64,000 bases of DNA, taken from positions 1 through 64,000 of the forward strand of contig CANNUY010000011.1 of the NCBI GenBank assembly GCA_947525005.1, written 5' to 3'. Below, in pieces: positions 34,061-43,228 of this stretch. This DNA comes from an uncultured Candidatus Melainabacteria bacterium. GTDB taxonomy: Bacteria > Cyanobacteriota > Vampirovibrionia > Gastranaerophilales > Gastranaerophilaceae. Positions within the stretch are counted from its first letter, which is position 1. Every line of letters starts with the position of its first letter. Position numbers and translations under genes: made by a program. The notes below the pieces were generated by a model. The model saw only the letters and a program-made list of their open reading frames with translations. It was not told where the DNA came from and did not search any database.

Positions 34061-34474
34061 TTATAATTTTACTTTCACAACAGCTTTTCTTACAGTTGTT
34101 TGTTCATTTAAAGAAATCGAAGGTTTATGAGCATCAGTCGGGTATAAAATCATATAATCGCCCGTTCTCATTGGGTAAAATTCTCCTTCTCCATTTAAAA
34201 ATTCTATATCTCGTTCTTTATCATAAGGAGTATTTTCTGTGCAATCTGAGTATTTGGTAACTCCTATCTTTTCTTCTCCTGAAATAATATACTGAATATC
34301 AATATAATCTCTATGTGCTTCATATAAAGCATCGGATTTTGTTTGATAAGTTTCTACATTTACATACATATAATCACTTATTACATGCCTGCCATCAGTC
34401 AATTTTGAAAAATCTGTTTTAGATAAAAACTCAAGACCTTCAATAATTCTATTATTCAACTTATCTTTAATCAT
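34061..34474 (-). CDS. YhcH/YjgK/YiaL family protein (cupin-like)
   Basis: The 137-residue protein matches this small beta-sandwich family: DYMYVNVETYQTK, YEAHRDYIDIQYIISGEEKIG and FLNGEGEFYPMRTGDYMILYPTDAHKP, including the conserved Glu and His residues likely to bind a metal. Members are linked to sialic acid or other sugar catabolism (NanQ/YhcH). No sugar operon is visible here, so the substrate remains open. Confidence 0.9.
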   Translation of the reverse strand: MIKDKLNNRIIEGLEFLSKTDFSKLTDGRHVISDYMYVNVETYQTKSDALYEAHRDYIDIQYIISGEEKIGVTKYSDCTENTPYDKERDIEFLNGEGEFYPMRTGDYMILYPTDAHKPSISLNEQTTVRKAVVKVKL

Positions 34475-34501
34475 AATCTAAATTCCTTATCAAATTTCTA
34501 A

Positions 34502-35176
34502 CTAGTTCACAGGAACATCAATCGGTTGAGTAAGCATAACATTGATTATTGAACCTTTAGTCAAAGTAAGTTCTTCACCTTTTTTAAACAAATCAGCTAC
34601 GCTATCACCTAAGAAATAAAAACCTCCACCAATAGCACCACCTAAAGCACAAATTGGAGTAGTTATATATTGTACCCCTGGAATACAATTTTTAGCACGT
34701 CTACCAAAATTAGTAGATACAGTGGTTATGTCACAAGCTTTTGTCCAATTATCCTGTATAGCTTGACCATAACCTAATGTTTCATACAAACCTCCATCAT
34801 AAGTGGTTTTCTTTATACCATAAACTCCCAAACATATTGGCAACTGTCTACCAGTAGGAGTAACTACATGGTCAAAATCAAGATATAAAACAGCTCCTCT
34901 TGAAAGTCGCTTTGAAGGTTTAATCTGTTTTACACATCCTCTGATAACAGAGCCTGTAGGTAACACTGTAACATTTCCTACTCTTTGCTCGTTTAACAAC
35001 ATTAAATTAAAAGAAGATCCTTCTTGTCCTGATATTGTACTAACGGTCTGTAACAACTGTAATGATAACTTTGTACCAGTAGGTATTCTTACAGTCTTTA
35101 CATCTGCTCTATATGCTGCAAACGTAGTGTTTACTGTCATTGATAATATTGCTAAAAATGTTATTAAAAATCTCAT
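34502..35176 (-). CDS. Exported hypothetical protein, 224 aa
   Basis: A signal peptide with cleavage after TTFA (about residue 20) leads into beta-rich sequence: IPTGTKLSLQLLQTVST, LPTGSVIRGCVKQIKPS, GAVLYLDFDHVVTPTGRQLPI. This 'tunable barrel' pattern is seen in secreted domains of several envelope proteins, but I cannot name the family. A Gly-rich hydrophobic stretch (TTPICALGGAIGGGFYFLG) near residue 180 may touch a membrane. It is 27 nt upstream of the YhcH-like gene on the same strand. Confidence 0.65.
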   Translation of the reverse strand: MRFLITFLAILSMTVNTTFAAYRADVKTVRIPTGTKLSLQLLQTVSTISGQEGSSFNLMLLNEQRVGNVTVLPTGSVIRGCVKQIKPSKRLSRGAVLYLDFDHVVTPTGRQLPICLGVYGIKKTTYDGGLYETLGYGQAIQDNWTKACDITTVSTNFGRRAKNCIPGVQYITTPICALGGAIGGGFYFLGDSVADLFKKGEELTLTKGSIINVMLTQPIDVPVN

Positions 35177-35336
35177 ATCATTCCTCTATATACTTCTATC
35201 TTATATCATAGTCAACCTTAATTATATCATATAAATTCCTATTTATATACAAATAAAATTATCCTAAAATTAACCTTCTTAACTATTTTATTTTACTTCA
35301 TTTTACAAATAATAATAAATAGTTAAAGGAGGAAAG

Positions 35337-35723
35337 ATGAATAAAAACACAATCATATTATTACTAATTTTTGTTTTACCACTAATCACATATTTTTATG
35401 TATCAAAAAACAACGAATCAACAGTTACTGTGTCAAACACAACAAAACCTAAAATAATAAAATTTACATCAACTTTGTGTGGGGAATGTCAACGTATGGA
35501 CACTGTAGTAAAAACTATTTATCCTAAATACCAAAAAGATATTGAACTAATATCTATTCCTGTACAAAACCAAACAGAATACAATCAAGACATGATATCT
35601 AAATATAATGTAACTCTTGTTCCAACAATCGTTTTATTAAACAAAAACCAACATATACAAAAACGTATCGAAGGATACATTGATAGCACCACATTTGAAA
35701 ACTATTTAAAAGAGATAAAATAA
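35337..35723 (+). CDS. Membrane-anchored thioredoxin-like protein
   Basis: An N-terminal membrane anchor (residues 5-22) is followed by a thioredoxin fold with the active site CGEC (48-51) and a cis-proline segment LVPTIVLL. AAAGGAGG lies just upstream. Its stop overlaps the next gene's ATG by one base (TAATG), so it is coupled to a CcdA-type protein that would pass electrons to it. Expected role: extracytoplasmic disulfide reduction. Confidence 0.88.
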   Translation: MNKNTIILLLIFVLPLITYFYVSKNNESTVTVSNTTKPKIIKFTSTLCGECQRMDTVVKTIYPKYQKDIELISIPVQNQTEYNQDMISKYNVTLVPTIVLLNKNQHIQKRIEGYIDSTTFENYLKEIK

Positions 35724-36436
35724 TGATAGATATTACAGCACAATTTACAGAACAAATATCCTCAGGGAACTTCCAACTAATGCTTTTAGGCTTGTCATTC
35801 ATAGGTGGTCTAATTGCATCAATATCACCCTGTTCACTTGCTATGTTACCAATCGTAATTGGCTACATAGGAGGGTTTAACGAAAACGACAATAAAAACA
35901 CCCTTCTCCAACTTACATCATTTGTCATTGGTTCAGCAATCGTGTTCAGCATAATTGGAATACTTTGTGCAGTTACTGGCAAAGTATTTATCTCTATTGC
36001 TGGTGGATATTTTCTAATCTTTATAGCCTCACTTCTTTTAACAATGGGACTACATCTTTTAGGTATACTAGAAATAAACCTACCAACTCTTATTTCTAAA
36101 ATCCCGTCAAACTCAAATAACTCAAAATACTTATACCCAATGCTACTTGGCGCACTCTTTGCAATCGGTGGGACTCCTTGTTCTACTCCAATCCTTGCTG
36201 GGATTATGAGTTTTGCAACCATCACTAATAACATACTAATCTCACTTCTTATGTTATTTATGTTTGCATTAGGCGAAGGAGTAATCCTAGTGTTTGCAGG
36301 TATGTTTACTAACCTAATAAAACAAATTGATACAGTTGCCAAATATTCAGAAATATTCCTTAAACTCATCGGGATAATCATGATAATCGCATCAGTATTT
36401 TTATACTATAAAACTTTCTACCCATTTTTCAGTTAA
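35723..36436 (+). CDS. CcdA/DsbD-type transmembrane electron carrier
   Basis: The 237-residue protein has six hydrophobic segments and two conserved cysteines in SPCSLAMLP (C37) and GGTPCSTPIL (C153), the pair that relays reducing equivalents from cytosolic thioredoxin across the membrane. It overlaps the thioredoxin-like gene, giving a split version of DsbD. No cytochrome c maturation genes are nearby, so the purpose may be general thiol reduction. Confidence 0.92.
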   Translation: MIDITAQFTEQISSGNFQLMLLGLSFIGGLIASISPCSLAMLPIVIGYIGGFNENDNKNTLLQLTSFVIGSAIVFSIIGILCAVTGKVFISIAGGYFLIFIASLLLTMGLHLLGILEINLPTLISKIPSNSNNSKYLYPMLLGALFAIGGTPCSTPILAGIMSFATITNNILISLLMLFMFALGEGVILVFAGMFTNLIKQIDTVAKYSEIFLKLIGIIMIIASVFLYYKTFYPFFS

Positions 36437-36573
36437 TTCCTTTACTTATGTTTCAACTCTAAAATTAAACAGAAGAAGAATGAATCTTATTTTAATTAAA
36501 CATATTAAGATAATTTTTATTCTTCTTTTGTGATAAAATAAACATATAAAATGTAGATAGAAAGAAGGAAAAA

Positions 36574-38037
36574 ATGGAAGAAGTAAGAGTAAGAATTGCA
36601 CCATCACCAAGTGGAAACTTGCACGTTGGTACAGCAAGAACAGCATTATTTAATTATTTATTTGCAAAGAAAAATAACGGTAAATTCATATTAAGAATTG
36701 AAGATACTGATGCAGATAGAACTTCTCAAGAATACATTGATAATATTTTTGATAGTTTAAAAGCATTAGGTCTAAACTGGGACGAAGGTCCAGACGTAGG
36801 TGGAGATTATGGTCCTTACACTCAATCTGAAAGATTTGATATTTATCCAAAATATATCCAAATACTTTTAGACAAAGGTTATGCTTACGAATGTTTCTGT
36901 ACTCCAGAAGAACTTGAAGCAGAAAAAGAAGAAGCTACAAAAAACAAAAAACCTTATGTTTATTCTAAAAAATGTGAAAACTTAACAGAAGAACAAAAAG
37001 CAGAATTAAGAGCACAAGGAAGAAAACCTGCTATCAGGTTTAATATCTCTAAAACTCAAAAAGCATTCAACGATAGCTCTATTCTTGAATTTGATGACCT
37101 TGTAAAAGGTAAACTTCACATGGATACAAACCTTTTAGGCGACTTCGTTATCCAAAAATCAAACGGAGCTCCTACATACAACTTTGCAGTTGTTATTGAT
37201 GATATGTTGATGAAAATATCTCACGTAATCAGAGGTGAAGACCATATTTCAAACACTTATAAACAAATTCTTATCTATGAAGCTCTTGGAGCAGAAGTTC
37301 CTAGATTTGGACACTTAGGTATGATTCTTGCACCAGATAGAAGTAAATTGTCAAAACGTCACGGAGCTACTGCAGTTAGTGATTTCGTTAAACAAGGTTA
37401 CCTAACAGAAGCTCTTATTAACTTTGTTGCATTGTTAGGTTGGGCTCCATCTGATGGTGAAGAAATTAAACCTGTTGAAAAGATTGCCGAAGATTTCAGA
37501 ATAAATGAAATTTCTTCTTCAAACTCAATCTTTGAATACGATAAATTAAAATGGATGAACAGTCACTATATAAAACAACTTCCGATTGAAGAATTGAAAG
37601 AAAAACTTAAACCATATCTAACAGATTATGATTTAACAGAACTAACAGAAGAACAGTTTACTAAGATGATTGAAATCACTCGTGAACCACTAACTCTACT
37701 ATCTGATATTACAGATGCTGTTTCATACTTCTTTGGAGATAAAGTGAAATACGCAGAAAACGTAGAAGAAGATGTTGTAAATACAGAAACTTCTCAATCT
37801 GTATTAAAAGACTTTGTAGAAGAAGCTCAAAACTGGGAATGGAATGAAGAAACACTTCACGACAAACTTGAACAATTCCGTGGCAAATGGAAAGAACAAG
37901 GTATTAAACCAAAGATGACTATGTGGGCTATCAGAGCAGCTGTTTCTGGTAGAACTCGTGGTGCTGATATGGTTGGTATGCTAGAAGTTCTTGGTAAAGA
38001 AAGAAGCTTAAAAAGAGCTAAAGATGCAATCAAGTAA
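36574..38037 (+). CDS. gltX: Glutamyl-tRNA synthetase
   Basis: Charges tRNA-Glu. The HIGH-equivalent SPSGNLHVGT is at residues 11-20 and the KMSKS-equivalent KLSKRHG near 258. Class I core motifs (FILRIEDTDADR, GEDHISNTYKQILIYEALG) are intact and the C-terminal anticodon-binding helices are complete. Length 487 is typical. AGAAGGAAA precedes the ATG. A strong terminator follows. Confidence 0.98.
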   Translation: MEEVRVRIAPSPSGNLHVGTARTALFNYLFAKKNNGKFILRIEDTDADRTSQEYIDNIFDSLKALGLNWDEGPDVGGDYGPYTQSERFDIYPKYIQILLDKGYAYECFCTPEELEAEKEEATKNKKPYVYSKKCENLTEEQKAELRAQGRKPAIRFNISKTQKAFNDSSILEFDDLVKGKLHMDTNLLGDFVIQKSNGAPTYNFAVVIDDMLMKISHVIRGEDHISNTYKQILIYEALGAEVPRFGHLGMILAPDRSKLSKRHGATAVSDFVKQGYLTEALINFVALLGWAPSDGEEIKPVEKIAEDFRINEISSSNSIFEYDKLKWMNSHYIKQLPIEELKEKLKPYLTDYDLTELTEEQFTKMIEITREPLTLLSDITDAVSYFFGDKVKYAENVEEDVVNTETSQSVLKDFVEEAQNWEWNEETLHDKLEQFRGKWKEQGIKPKMTMWAIRAAVSGRTRGADMVGMLEVLGKERSLKRAKDAIK

Positions 38038-38056
38038 TTGATTAAATGTATAAACA

Positions 38057-38091
38057 AAAAAGAGGCGAGATGAAATCATCTCGCCTCTTTT
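38057..38091 (+). terminator. Intrinsic terminator of gltX
   Basis: AAAAGAGGCGAGATGA and its perfect complement around a minimal loop, ending in TTTT. The GGCGAGATG core is shared with the hairpin at 45297. Confidence 0.9.
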
Positions 38092-38100
38092 ATTTATTTT

Positions 38101-38136
38101 CAGCATGACACAATACTAAATATATTGCATTCCTAC
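38101..38136. repeat. Degenerate partial copy of the 23368 repeat
   Basis: CAGCATGACACAATACTAAATATATTGCATTCC aligns with the middle of 23387-23421, with scattered changes that destroy the perfect stem. Confidence 0.55.
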
Positions 38137-38321
38137 TTTACATCTTGTTTAATGATAATCAAGTTGTTGATAACCTTCATAGCACATGTTGGTAATACAA
38201 CGTGTTCCAAGCCGTCAGCAATACTCAATATACCACCTGCTTTTAATGTTACATCTTCACCTTTATAAGAAAATGTATAGTCAGTATCTCTATCTGATCT
38301 TATTGTGATTTGGTTTTCCAT
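38133..38321 (-). CDS. Small hypothetical protein, 62 aa
   Basis: Not recognised. Beta-rich pattern (ITIRSDRDTDYTFSYKGEDVTLKAGGILSI) with a hydrophobic tail MKVINNLIIIKQDVK. AGGAG lies 6 nt before the ATG, good support for translation. It sits downstream of the rpsF-ssb-rpsR terminator on the same strand. Confidence 0.6.
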   Translation of the reverse strand: MENQITIRSDRDTDYTFSYKGEDVTLKAGGILSIADGLEHVVLPTCAMKVINNLIIIKQDVK

Positions 38322-38345
38322 TTTAATCTCCTGTTATATCCAAAA

Positions 38346-38369
38346 CAAAGGCGGTTTTACCCGCCTTTT
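38346..38369 (-). terminator. Terminator of the rpsF-ssb-rpsR operon
   Basis: AAAGGCGG-TTTTAC-CCGCCTTT stem just past the rpsR stop on the minus strand. Confidence 0.75.
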
Positions 38370-38399
38370 AAACTTACTATATAACTAGCAAGCATTCTA

Positions 38400-38630
38400 T
38401 TAGTCAAATGTATAGTTGATAATAGCTGCTTCTCTAGCTCTTTTAATAGCTTTTGCAATCATTCTTTGATGTCTTGCACATGTTCCTGTAACACGTCTAG
38501 GAATAATTTTACCTGCTTCTGTTAAGTATCTTTTCAATTTAGAAGCGTCTTTGTAGTCAATTGCATCAACGTGGTCAGCACAAAAACTACAAGTTTTTCT
38601 TTTTCTTCTGTCTTGATCTTGTTTTGCCAT
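38400..38630 (-). CDS. rpsR: 30S ribosomal protein S18
   Basis: The 76-residue basic protein contains the S18 core IDYKDASKLKRYLTEAGKIIPRRVTGTCARHQRMIAKAIKRAREAA-type sequence. An N-terminal CSFCADH pair of cysteines is present, as in zinc-binding S18 variants. Third gene of rpsF-ssb-rpsR, the conserved bacterial arrangement. Confidence 0.97.
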   Translation of the reverse strand: MAKQDQDRRKRKTCSFCADHVDAIDYKDASKLKRYLTEAGKIIPRRVTGTCARHQRMIAKAIKRAREAAIINYTFD

Positions 38631-38684
38631 TTTAATAATTTGCCTTTCTAGCCTTATTTCTTATACTTTTTACTTTTTTAGTTT

Positions 38685-39074
38685 TTAAAACGGAATTTCA
38701 TCATCATCAATATCAGAATCTTCGTTCATTGAATACTGTTCAACAACTTTTTCCGCTACTTGTTCAGGATTACCACCGTTTGATTGAATTAATTCAACAT
38801 TCGATGCATCTATCTCATAAAATCTCTTGTCTGATCCATCTAAATACTTTGATGTTGCAACCTGTAAACGTCCACCTACAAGTATTTTATCACCTTGACG
38901 AACCTTATCAAGAATTCCTTCTAAAGCTCTGCGTTTTGAGATAACTCTTACTAATGTTTCATCGTTTTCTCCGATGTTTAGCGTTAAGCTATATATTGCT
39001 ATATTGCTTGAAGTAAATCTCTTTTCAGGATTTCTGTAAACAGTCCCTGTTACAATAGCCTTAGCCAATGACAT
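38685..39074 (-). CDS. ssb: Single-stranded DNA-binding protein
   Basis: OB-fold of about 105 residues (KAIVTGTVYRNPEKRF, ILVGGRLQVATSKYLDGSDKRFYEI) followed by a short acidic tail ending DDDEIPF, the conserved tip that recruits repair and replication partners. The linker is unusually short compared with many SSBs. Located between rpsF and rpsR, one base from rpsF. Confidence 0.96.
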   Translation of the reverse strand: MSLAKAIVTGTVYRNPEKRFTSSNIAIYSLTLNIGENDETLVRVISKRRALEGILDKVRQGDKILVGGRLQVATSKYLDGSDKRFYEIDASNVELIQSNGGNPEQVAEKVVEQYSMNEDSDIDDDEIPF

Positions 39075-39075
39075 A

Positions 39076-39375
39076 TTATACTCCTGCTTTTACTGATTTT
39101 TCTAAGAACATTGTTCTTAAAATGCTGTCATTTAAACGTAATTGACGTTTGAATTCAGCAACATTAGCTTCTGGTAATGAAAGTACCATATTTGTAAAGA
39201 ATCCATCTCTGAAATTTTGGATTTCATAAGCTAATTTTTTACGTCCAATTTTTTCAACAGAATCAGTTTTACCTTCTAAAGCTTCAGCGTCTGCAGAAAC
39301 TTTTTCAATCAATTTATCAACTTCTTCTGAATCAGCGTTTGGTTTAAAAACCACTAATAATTCATATTGTTTCAT
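39076..39375 (-). CDS. rpsF: 30S ribosomal protein S6
   Basis: The 99-residue protein starts MKQYELLVVFKPNADSEEVDKLIEKV and contains KKLAYEIQNFRDGFFTNMVLSL and LNDSILRTMFLE, the S6 signatures. AAAAGGAG precedes the ATG. First gene of the operon; S6 pairs with S18 in the ribosome. dapF lies 44 nt upstream on the same strand and may be cotranscribed. Confidence 0.97.
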   Translation of the reverse strand: MKQYELLVVFKPNADSEEVDKLIEKVSADAEALEGKTDSVEKIGRKKLAYEIQNFRDGFFTNMVLSLPEANVAEFKRQLRLNDSILRTMFLEKSVKAGV

Positions 39376-39419
39376 TATACATTTCTCCTTTTAAAAAAAT
39401 CTTACCATAAACATACAAA

Positions 39420-40265
39420 TTACAACAGATACTCTGCAAAATAACTGTATTCAGCAGGTCCTATAAGATATATATTTTCACTCAAACCTTGCTCATGTTC
39501 GCTCCAATCAACAGTTACAGCCCCACCTAGCAGATTAACCTTAACTTTACAGTCTGTTAAGTTATTTAAAACACCTGCCACCACACTGGCACAAGCACCT
39601 GTTCCACAAGCTAATGTTATTCCACAACCTCTTTCATATACGCAGAAATCCACCTCATTCCTACTTTTTATTTTTACAAATTCTACATTTGTTTTCTCTG
39701 GAAACATTTCGTGTTTCTCCAACTCTGGCCCATAAGTTTTAGCCATCTCATAAACATCACCCTCTGTAAAAATCACACAATGTGGATTGCCCATTGATAC
39801 AGCGTTTATTATAAATTCTTTATCTAATACATTTATTTTTTGATTTAAATTTTCATTAGATTTAAACGGTATTTTTTCAGGTTCTAATATAGGTGACGAC
39901 ATATTAACTTTTACATTCCCATCTTCTAATATTTCAGGTGAAATAACTCCAGCACCTGTCTTTACTGAAAATTTCTTTTTTCCCATTAACTTTTTATCAT
40001 AAACATATTTAGCAAAGCATCTCATTCCATTCCCACACATCTGAGCAGTTGTTCCATCAGAATTATAAAAATACCAAGCAATATCAGTATCCTTGCTATC
40101 CAATTTTGGTATAATCATTCCGTCTGCACCTAATCCAAAATGCCTATCACAAAGCTTCTTTGCTAACTCTGACATTTCTAAACCAGTCTTTTCATATTCA
40201 CTATAATCAATAACTACAAAATCATTTCCACAACCTTGCATCTTAGTAACTTTAATTTTTACCAT
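39420..40265 (-). CDS. dapF: Diaminopimelate epimerase
   Basis: Interconverts LL- and meso-DAP. Both catalytic cysteines are present, in MCGNGMRC (C77) and LACGTGACAS (about C221), together with MQGCGNDFVVID at the N-terminus and GNPHCVIF in the middle. Length 281 is normal. The presence of ddh at 16739, which makes meso-DAP directly, implies two routes or a role for one of them elsewhere. Confidence 0.97.
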   Translation of the reverse strand: MVKIKVTKMQGCGNDFVVIDYSEYEKTGLEMSELAKKLCDRHFGLGADGMIIPKLDSKDTDIAWYFYNSDGTTAQMCGNGMRCFAKYVYDKKLMGKKKFSVKTGAGVISPEILEDGNVKVNMSSPILEPEKIPFKSNENLNQKINVLDKEFIINAVSMGNPHCVIFTEGDVYEMAKTYGPELEKHEMFPEKTNVEFVKIKSRNEVDFCVYERGCGITLACGTGACASVVAGVLNNLTDCKVKVNLLGGAVTVDWSEHEQGLSENIYLIGPAEYSYFAEYLL

Positions 40266-40519
40266 AACAATCTCCAGTTTTTCTTTAGTATATCAAAAAC
40301 CTTATAAACAATGAATTTTAAACTTAAATATTAAGAAATATTACAAAAGTCCAATCCAAAAATCAATTTTTATAGAGAAAAAAACTTTATTAAAGTACGG
40401 GAATTAAAGAGTTGAATATTTAATAAAAGACTGATTAGAGATGTTGAATTAAATATTAACTGTTTAATCCGTTTTTAAAAGGCATTAAGTTATTACAGGA
40501 ATTATAGGAGATTACACAC

Positions 40520-40774
40520 ATGACAACAGGAATACCAAACGGACCATGGGGCTTTAATGCAGGTGGACAACCAACAAGTACATATTTTACAGAAGCACCA
40601 TATTTTACATTCGGTGCAGAGCCATACAGAGCAACTGTAGCAAATAGCGTTGATGGAACAACAAATATGCCGTTTGTACCATTAATATTTATGGATTCAC
40701 CATGGGCAGACTCTATGTTAGCATCAGCAGATACCTCAGCAGCTTTAAGATCAAATTACGGTATCTTCTACTAA
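40520..40774 (+). CDS. Orphan small protein rich in aromatic residues, 84 aa
   Basis: Not recognised. No Lys, Cys or His at all, but many Pro, Thr, Ala, Phe and Tyr (NGPWGFNAGGQPTSTYF, EAPYFTFGAEPYRATV), ending NYGIFY. There is no signal peptide. AGGAG lies 9 nt upstream, inside a leader ACAGGAATTATAGGAG shared with the gene at 11213, and a long terminator follows, so it is a strong independent transcript. The composition recalls self-assembling or surface polypeptides; this is speculation. Confidence 0.6.
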   Translation: MTTGIPNGPWGFNAGGQPTSTYFTEAPYFTFGAEPYRATVANSVDGTTNMPFVPLIFMDSPWADSMLASADTSAALRSNYGIFY

Positions 40775-40790
40775 TCAAATTTTACAAAAC

Positions 40791-40829
40791 AAAGAAGTCC
40801 CGACTTGTTTCACAAGTCGGGACTTCTTT
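40791..40829. terminator. Bidirectional terminator, 18-bp perfect stem
   Basis: AAAGAAGTCCCGACTTGT and complement around TTC, ending in TTTT, between the convergent small gene and aroE. Confidence 0.92.
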
Positions 40830-40842
40830 TATATCAATACAT

Positions 40843-41697
40843 TTAAATATTTTCTAAATTTCTTAATGCTGCTATTTTCATTGTTTTGATATCTGGAACT
40901 TCACCTGTCCAAATCTGTATAGCTTTTTGAGCTTGATATAACAACATATCCAATCCCTCAATTACTCGTAACCCCTCTTTTTTAGCTGATTGCAAAAGCA
41001 TTGTGGTTAATGGATTATATACAATATCATATACAACTGTATCTTTATCAAGTTTTCTAATAACTGCATCAGAAATAGGTTGTTCGTCCATAGCATACCC
41101 CTTCATTCCTATAGGAGTTGCGTTCACAACTATTGCTGATTTTGGTAATTCTAACAAACATTGGATTTGATGAGTATTAAATTTTACCTTTGGGAATTTT
41201 GCTCTCAAATAATTTATTGGTTCTTGAGCATTGATAAGATTTCTTGTATAAAAATCAATCGAAGTTATACCACGTTCAATTAACCCTACACTAGCAGCTC
41301 TAGAAGCGCCACCTGTACCAAGTATACAAGCATTTTTACCTTTCAAATCAACATCTTTAGGAATAGCTGACTTAAATCCATATATATCTGTATTATAGCC
41401 AAACATATCTCTATGAGAGCCAGTTATTTTTACAGTATTTATACAACCAGCTACATTTGCATAATCGTCCAATTCTTCCATAAAAAACGATATTGGAACT
41501 TTTAATGGAATAGTGACATTAAATCCATCATAACCATTAACTTTCAAGAATTTTACTCTTTCTACCAAGTTATCTGGAGATGTCTCCATTACATCATATT
41601 CAACATCTATTCCAAGACTCTCAAACCCTGCTTTTTGTATTACAGCAGATATTGAATGACCTAAAGGATAACCAATTATTCCCAATTTATATTTCAT
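40843..41697 (-). CDS. aroE: Shikimate dehydrogenase
   Basis: NADPH-dependent reduction of 3-dehydroshikimate. Residues YPLGHSIS (10-17) and NVTIPLK with catalytic Lys66 bind shikimate; LGTGGASRAA is the nucleotide loop; NATPIGMKGY and GLDMLLYQAQKAIQIWTG are family signatures. Length 284 is typical. It is 14 nt downstream of map on the same strand, so adk-map-aroE probably form one transcript. Confidence 0.96.
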   Translation of the reverse strand: MKYKLGIIGYPLGHSISAVIQKAGFESLGIDVEYDVMETSPDNLVERVKFLKVNGYDGFNVTIPLKVPISFFMEELDDYANVAGCINTVKITGSHRDMFGYNTDIYGFKSAIPKDVDLKGKNACILGTGGASRAASVGLIERGITSIDFYTRNLINAQEPINYLRAKFPKVKFNTHQIQCLLELPKSAIVVNATPIGMKGYAMDEQPISDAVIRKLDKDTVVYDIVYNPLTTMLLQSAKKEGLRVIEGLDMLLYQAQKAIQIWTGEVPDIKTMKIAALRNLENI

Positions 41698-41711
41698 AAT
41701 TCTGTCCTTTT

Positions 41712-42464
41712 TTATTCCATCAATGTTGTCATCAAGATTGGTTCATCTTCTGTCGCTAAAACAGTGTGTTCAAAGTGAGCAGATGGCTGATGGTCTTTTG
41801 TTACAACACCCCATTCATCTGGTTCAACATAAACATCGTCACCACCTAGATTAAGCATAGGTTCAATAGCTATAACGTAACCTGATTTAATCTTAGTAGT
41901 GTCACCAACTCTATAGTTAAACAAAAATGGTTCTTCATGCATAACGTGACCTACACCGTGTCCACCATATCGTCTAACTATTCCCATTTTGTAGCTTTCA
42001 GCAACATCTTGAATAGCACCTGAAATATCGTCTAAAACATTACCTGCTCTCATCTTTGAAATACCTGCAAATAATGATTCTTCTGTAGCCTTCATCAAAC
42101 GCTGTTTTTCTTCTGAGATTTGACCAACGGCATAAGACCAAGCACTATCACCAACCAAGCCACCATAAGTTGCTCCGACATCGATTGCAATAATATCGCC
42201 TTCTTTCAAAATTTCTTTTTCAGAAGGAATTCCGTGTACTACTCTATCATTGACAGAAGTACAGATACAAGCTGGAAAACCTCCATAACCTAGAAATGTA
42301 GGAATAGCTTTATTCTCTTTGATAACTTGCATTGCAATCGCATCAAGTTCTTTTGTGCTTATTCCAGGTTCTACAACCTCTTTCATTTTCTTATGTACAA
42401 GTGCAACAATATGACCTGCATGTCGCATTCTTTTTATTTCATCTCTTGATTTTCTATTAATCAT
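41712..42464 (-). CDS. map: Type I methionine aminopeptidase
   Basis: Removes N-terminal Met. The metal ligands are visible in AIDVGATYGGLVGDSAW (two Asp), GHGVGHVMHEEPF (His), AIEPM (Glu) and the final AHFEHTVL (Glu). Length 250 fits type Ia. The start codon overlaps the adk stop (TAATG), as in the widespread adk-map pair. Confidence 0.97.
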   Translation of the reverse strand: MINRKSRDEIKRMRHAGHIVALVHKKMKEVVEPGISTKELDAIAMQVIKENKAIPTFLGYGGFPACICTSVNDRVVHGIPSEKEILKEGDIIAIDVGATYGGLVGDSAWSYAVGQISEEKQRLMKATEESLFAGISKMRAGNVLDDISGAIQDVAESYKMGIVRRYGGHGVGHVMHEEPFLFNYRVGDTTKIKSGYVIAIEPMLNLGGDDVYVEPDEWGVVTKDHQPSAHFEHTVLATEDEPILMTTLME

Positions 42465-43120
42465 TATTCAACAACCTTTAATAACCTTTCCCATACTTCA
42501 TCAATAGAACCATTTGCATCTATTGTTGATAATACGCCTTTGCTCTTATAATATTCAATCAAAGGTGCAGTTTCATTAAAATATGTGTCAAATCTTGCTT
42601 TTGCAGTTTCTTCGTTATCATCTTTTCTTTGAACTAACTCGCCACCACATTTATCACAAACATTTTCTTTTACAGGTGGTTTGAATTTCAAGTTATAGAT
42701 TTCACCACAGTTTTTACAAGAACGTCTGTTTACAATTCTTGCAATCAAAATATCTGTTGGTAAATCAAAATAAGTTGCTCTAAAATCAACTTCATTGTCA
42801 CCATCAAGCTCTTTTCTGATAACTTCTAACAAATCAGCTTGTTCAACACTACGAGGGAATCCATCAAGAATAAACCCATCTTTACAATCATCTTGTGATA
42901 ATCTGTCTTTGATAATAGCGCCAACCAACTCAACAGGAACTAAATTTCCTTTATCAATAAATTGTTTTGCAATTTTACCATTTTCTGTACCTGCAGAGAT
43001 TTCTGCTCTTAACAAAGAACCAGTATCCACATGCGGAAATCCAAAGTGTTCTGCCAATTTTGCTGTCTGAGTACCCTTACCACATGCTGGTGGCCCTAGA
43101 AAAATCAATTCTTTTTTCAT
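42464..43120 (-). CDS. adk: Adenylate kinase with a zinc-binding lid
   Basis: ATP + AMP to 2 ADP. P-loop GPPACGKGTQ near the N-terminus, the AMP-binding DTGSLLR and DGFPRSVEQA, and a lid carrying four cysteines (CKNCGEIY ... CDKCGGE) that bind zinc. The start MKKELIF is chosen because GAGGG lies about 8 nt upstream; an ATG six codons earlier is in frame. Overlaps map by one base. Confidence 0.96.
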   Translation of the reverse strand: MKKELIFLGPPACGKGTQTAKLAEHFGFPHVDTGSLLRAEISAGTENGKIAKQFIDKGNLVPVELVGAIIKDRLSQDDCKDGFILDGFPRSVEQADLLEVIRKELDGDNEVDFRATYFDLPTDILIARIVNRRSCKNCGEIYNLKFKPPVKENVCDKCGGELVQRKDDNEETAKARFDTYFNETAPLIEYYKSKGVLSTIDANGSIDEVWERLLKVVE

Positions 43121-43228
43121 TTCTAAACCCTCTTTCATTCAAATATATATAACAATTATAACTCTAAAAAATAATATTACCTAACTAGAGAATTTATTTG
43201 TGACGAACTTTTATGATTAAACAAATAT

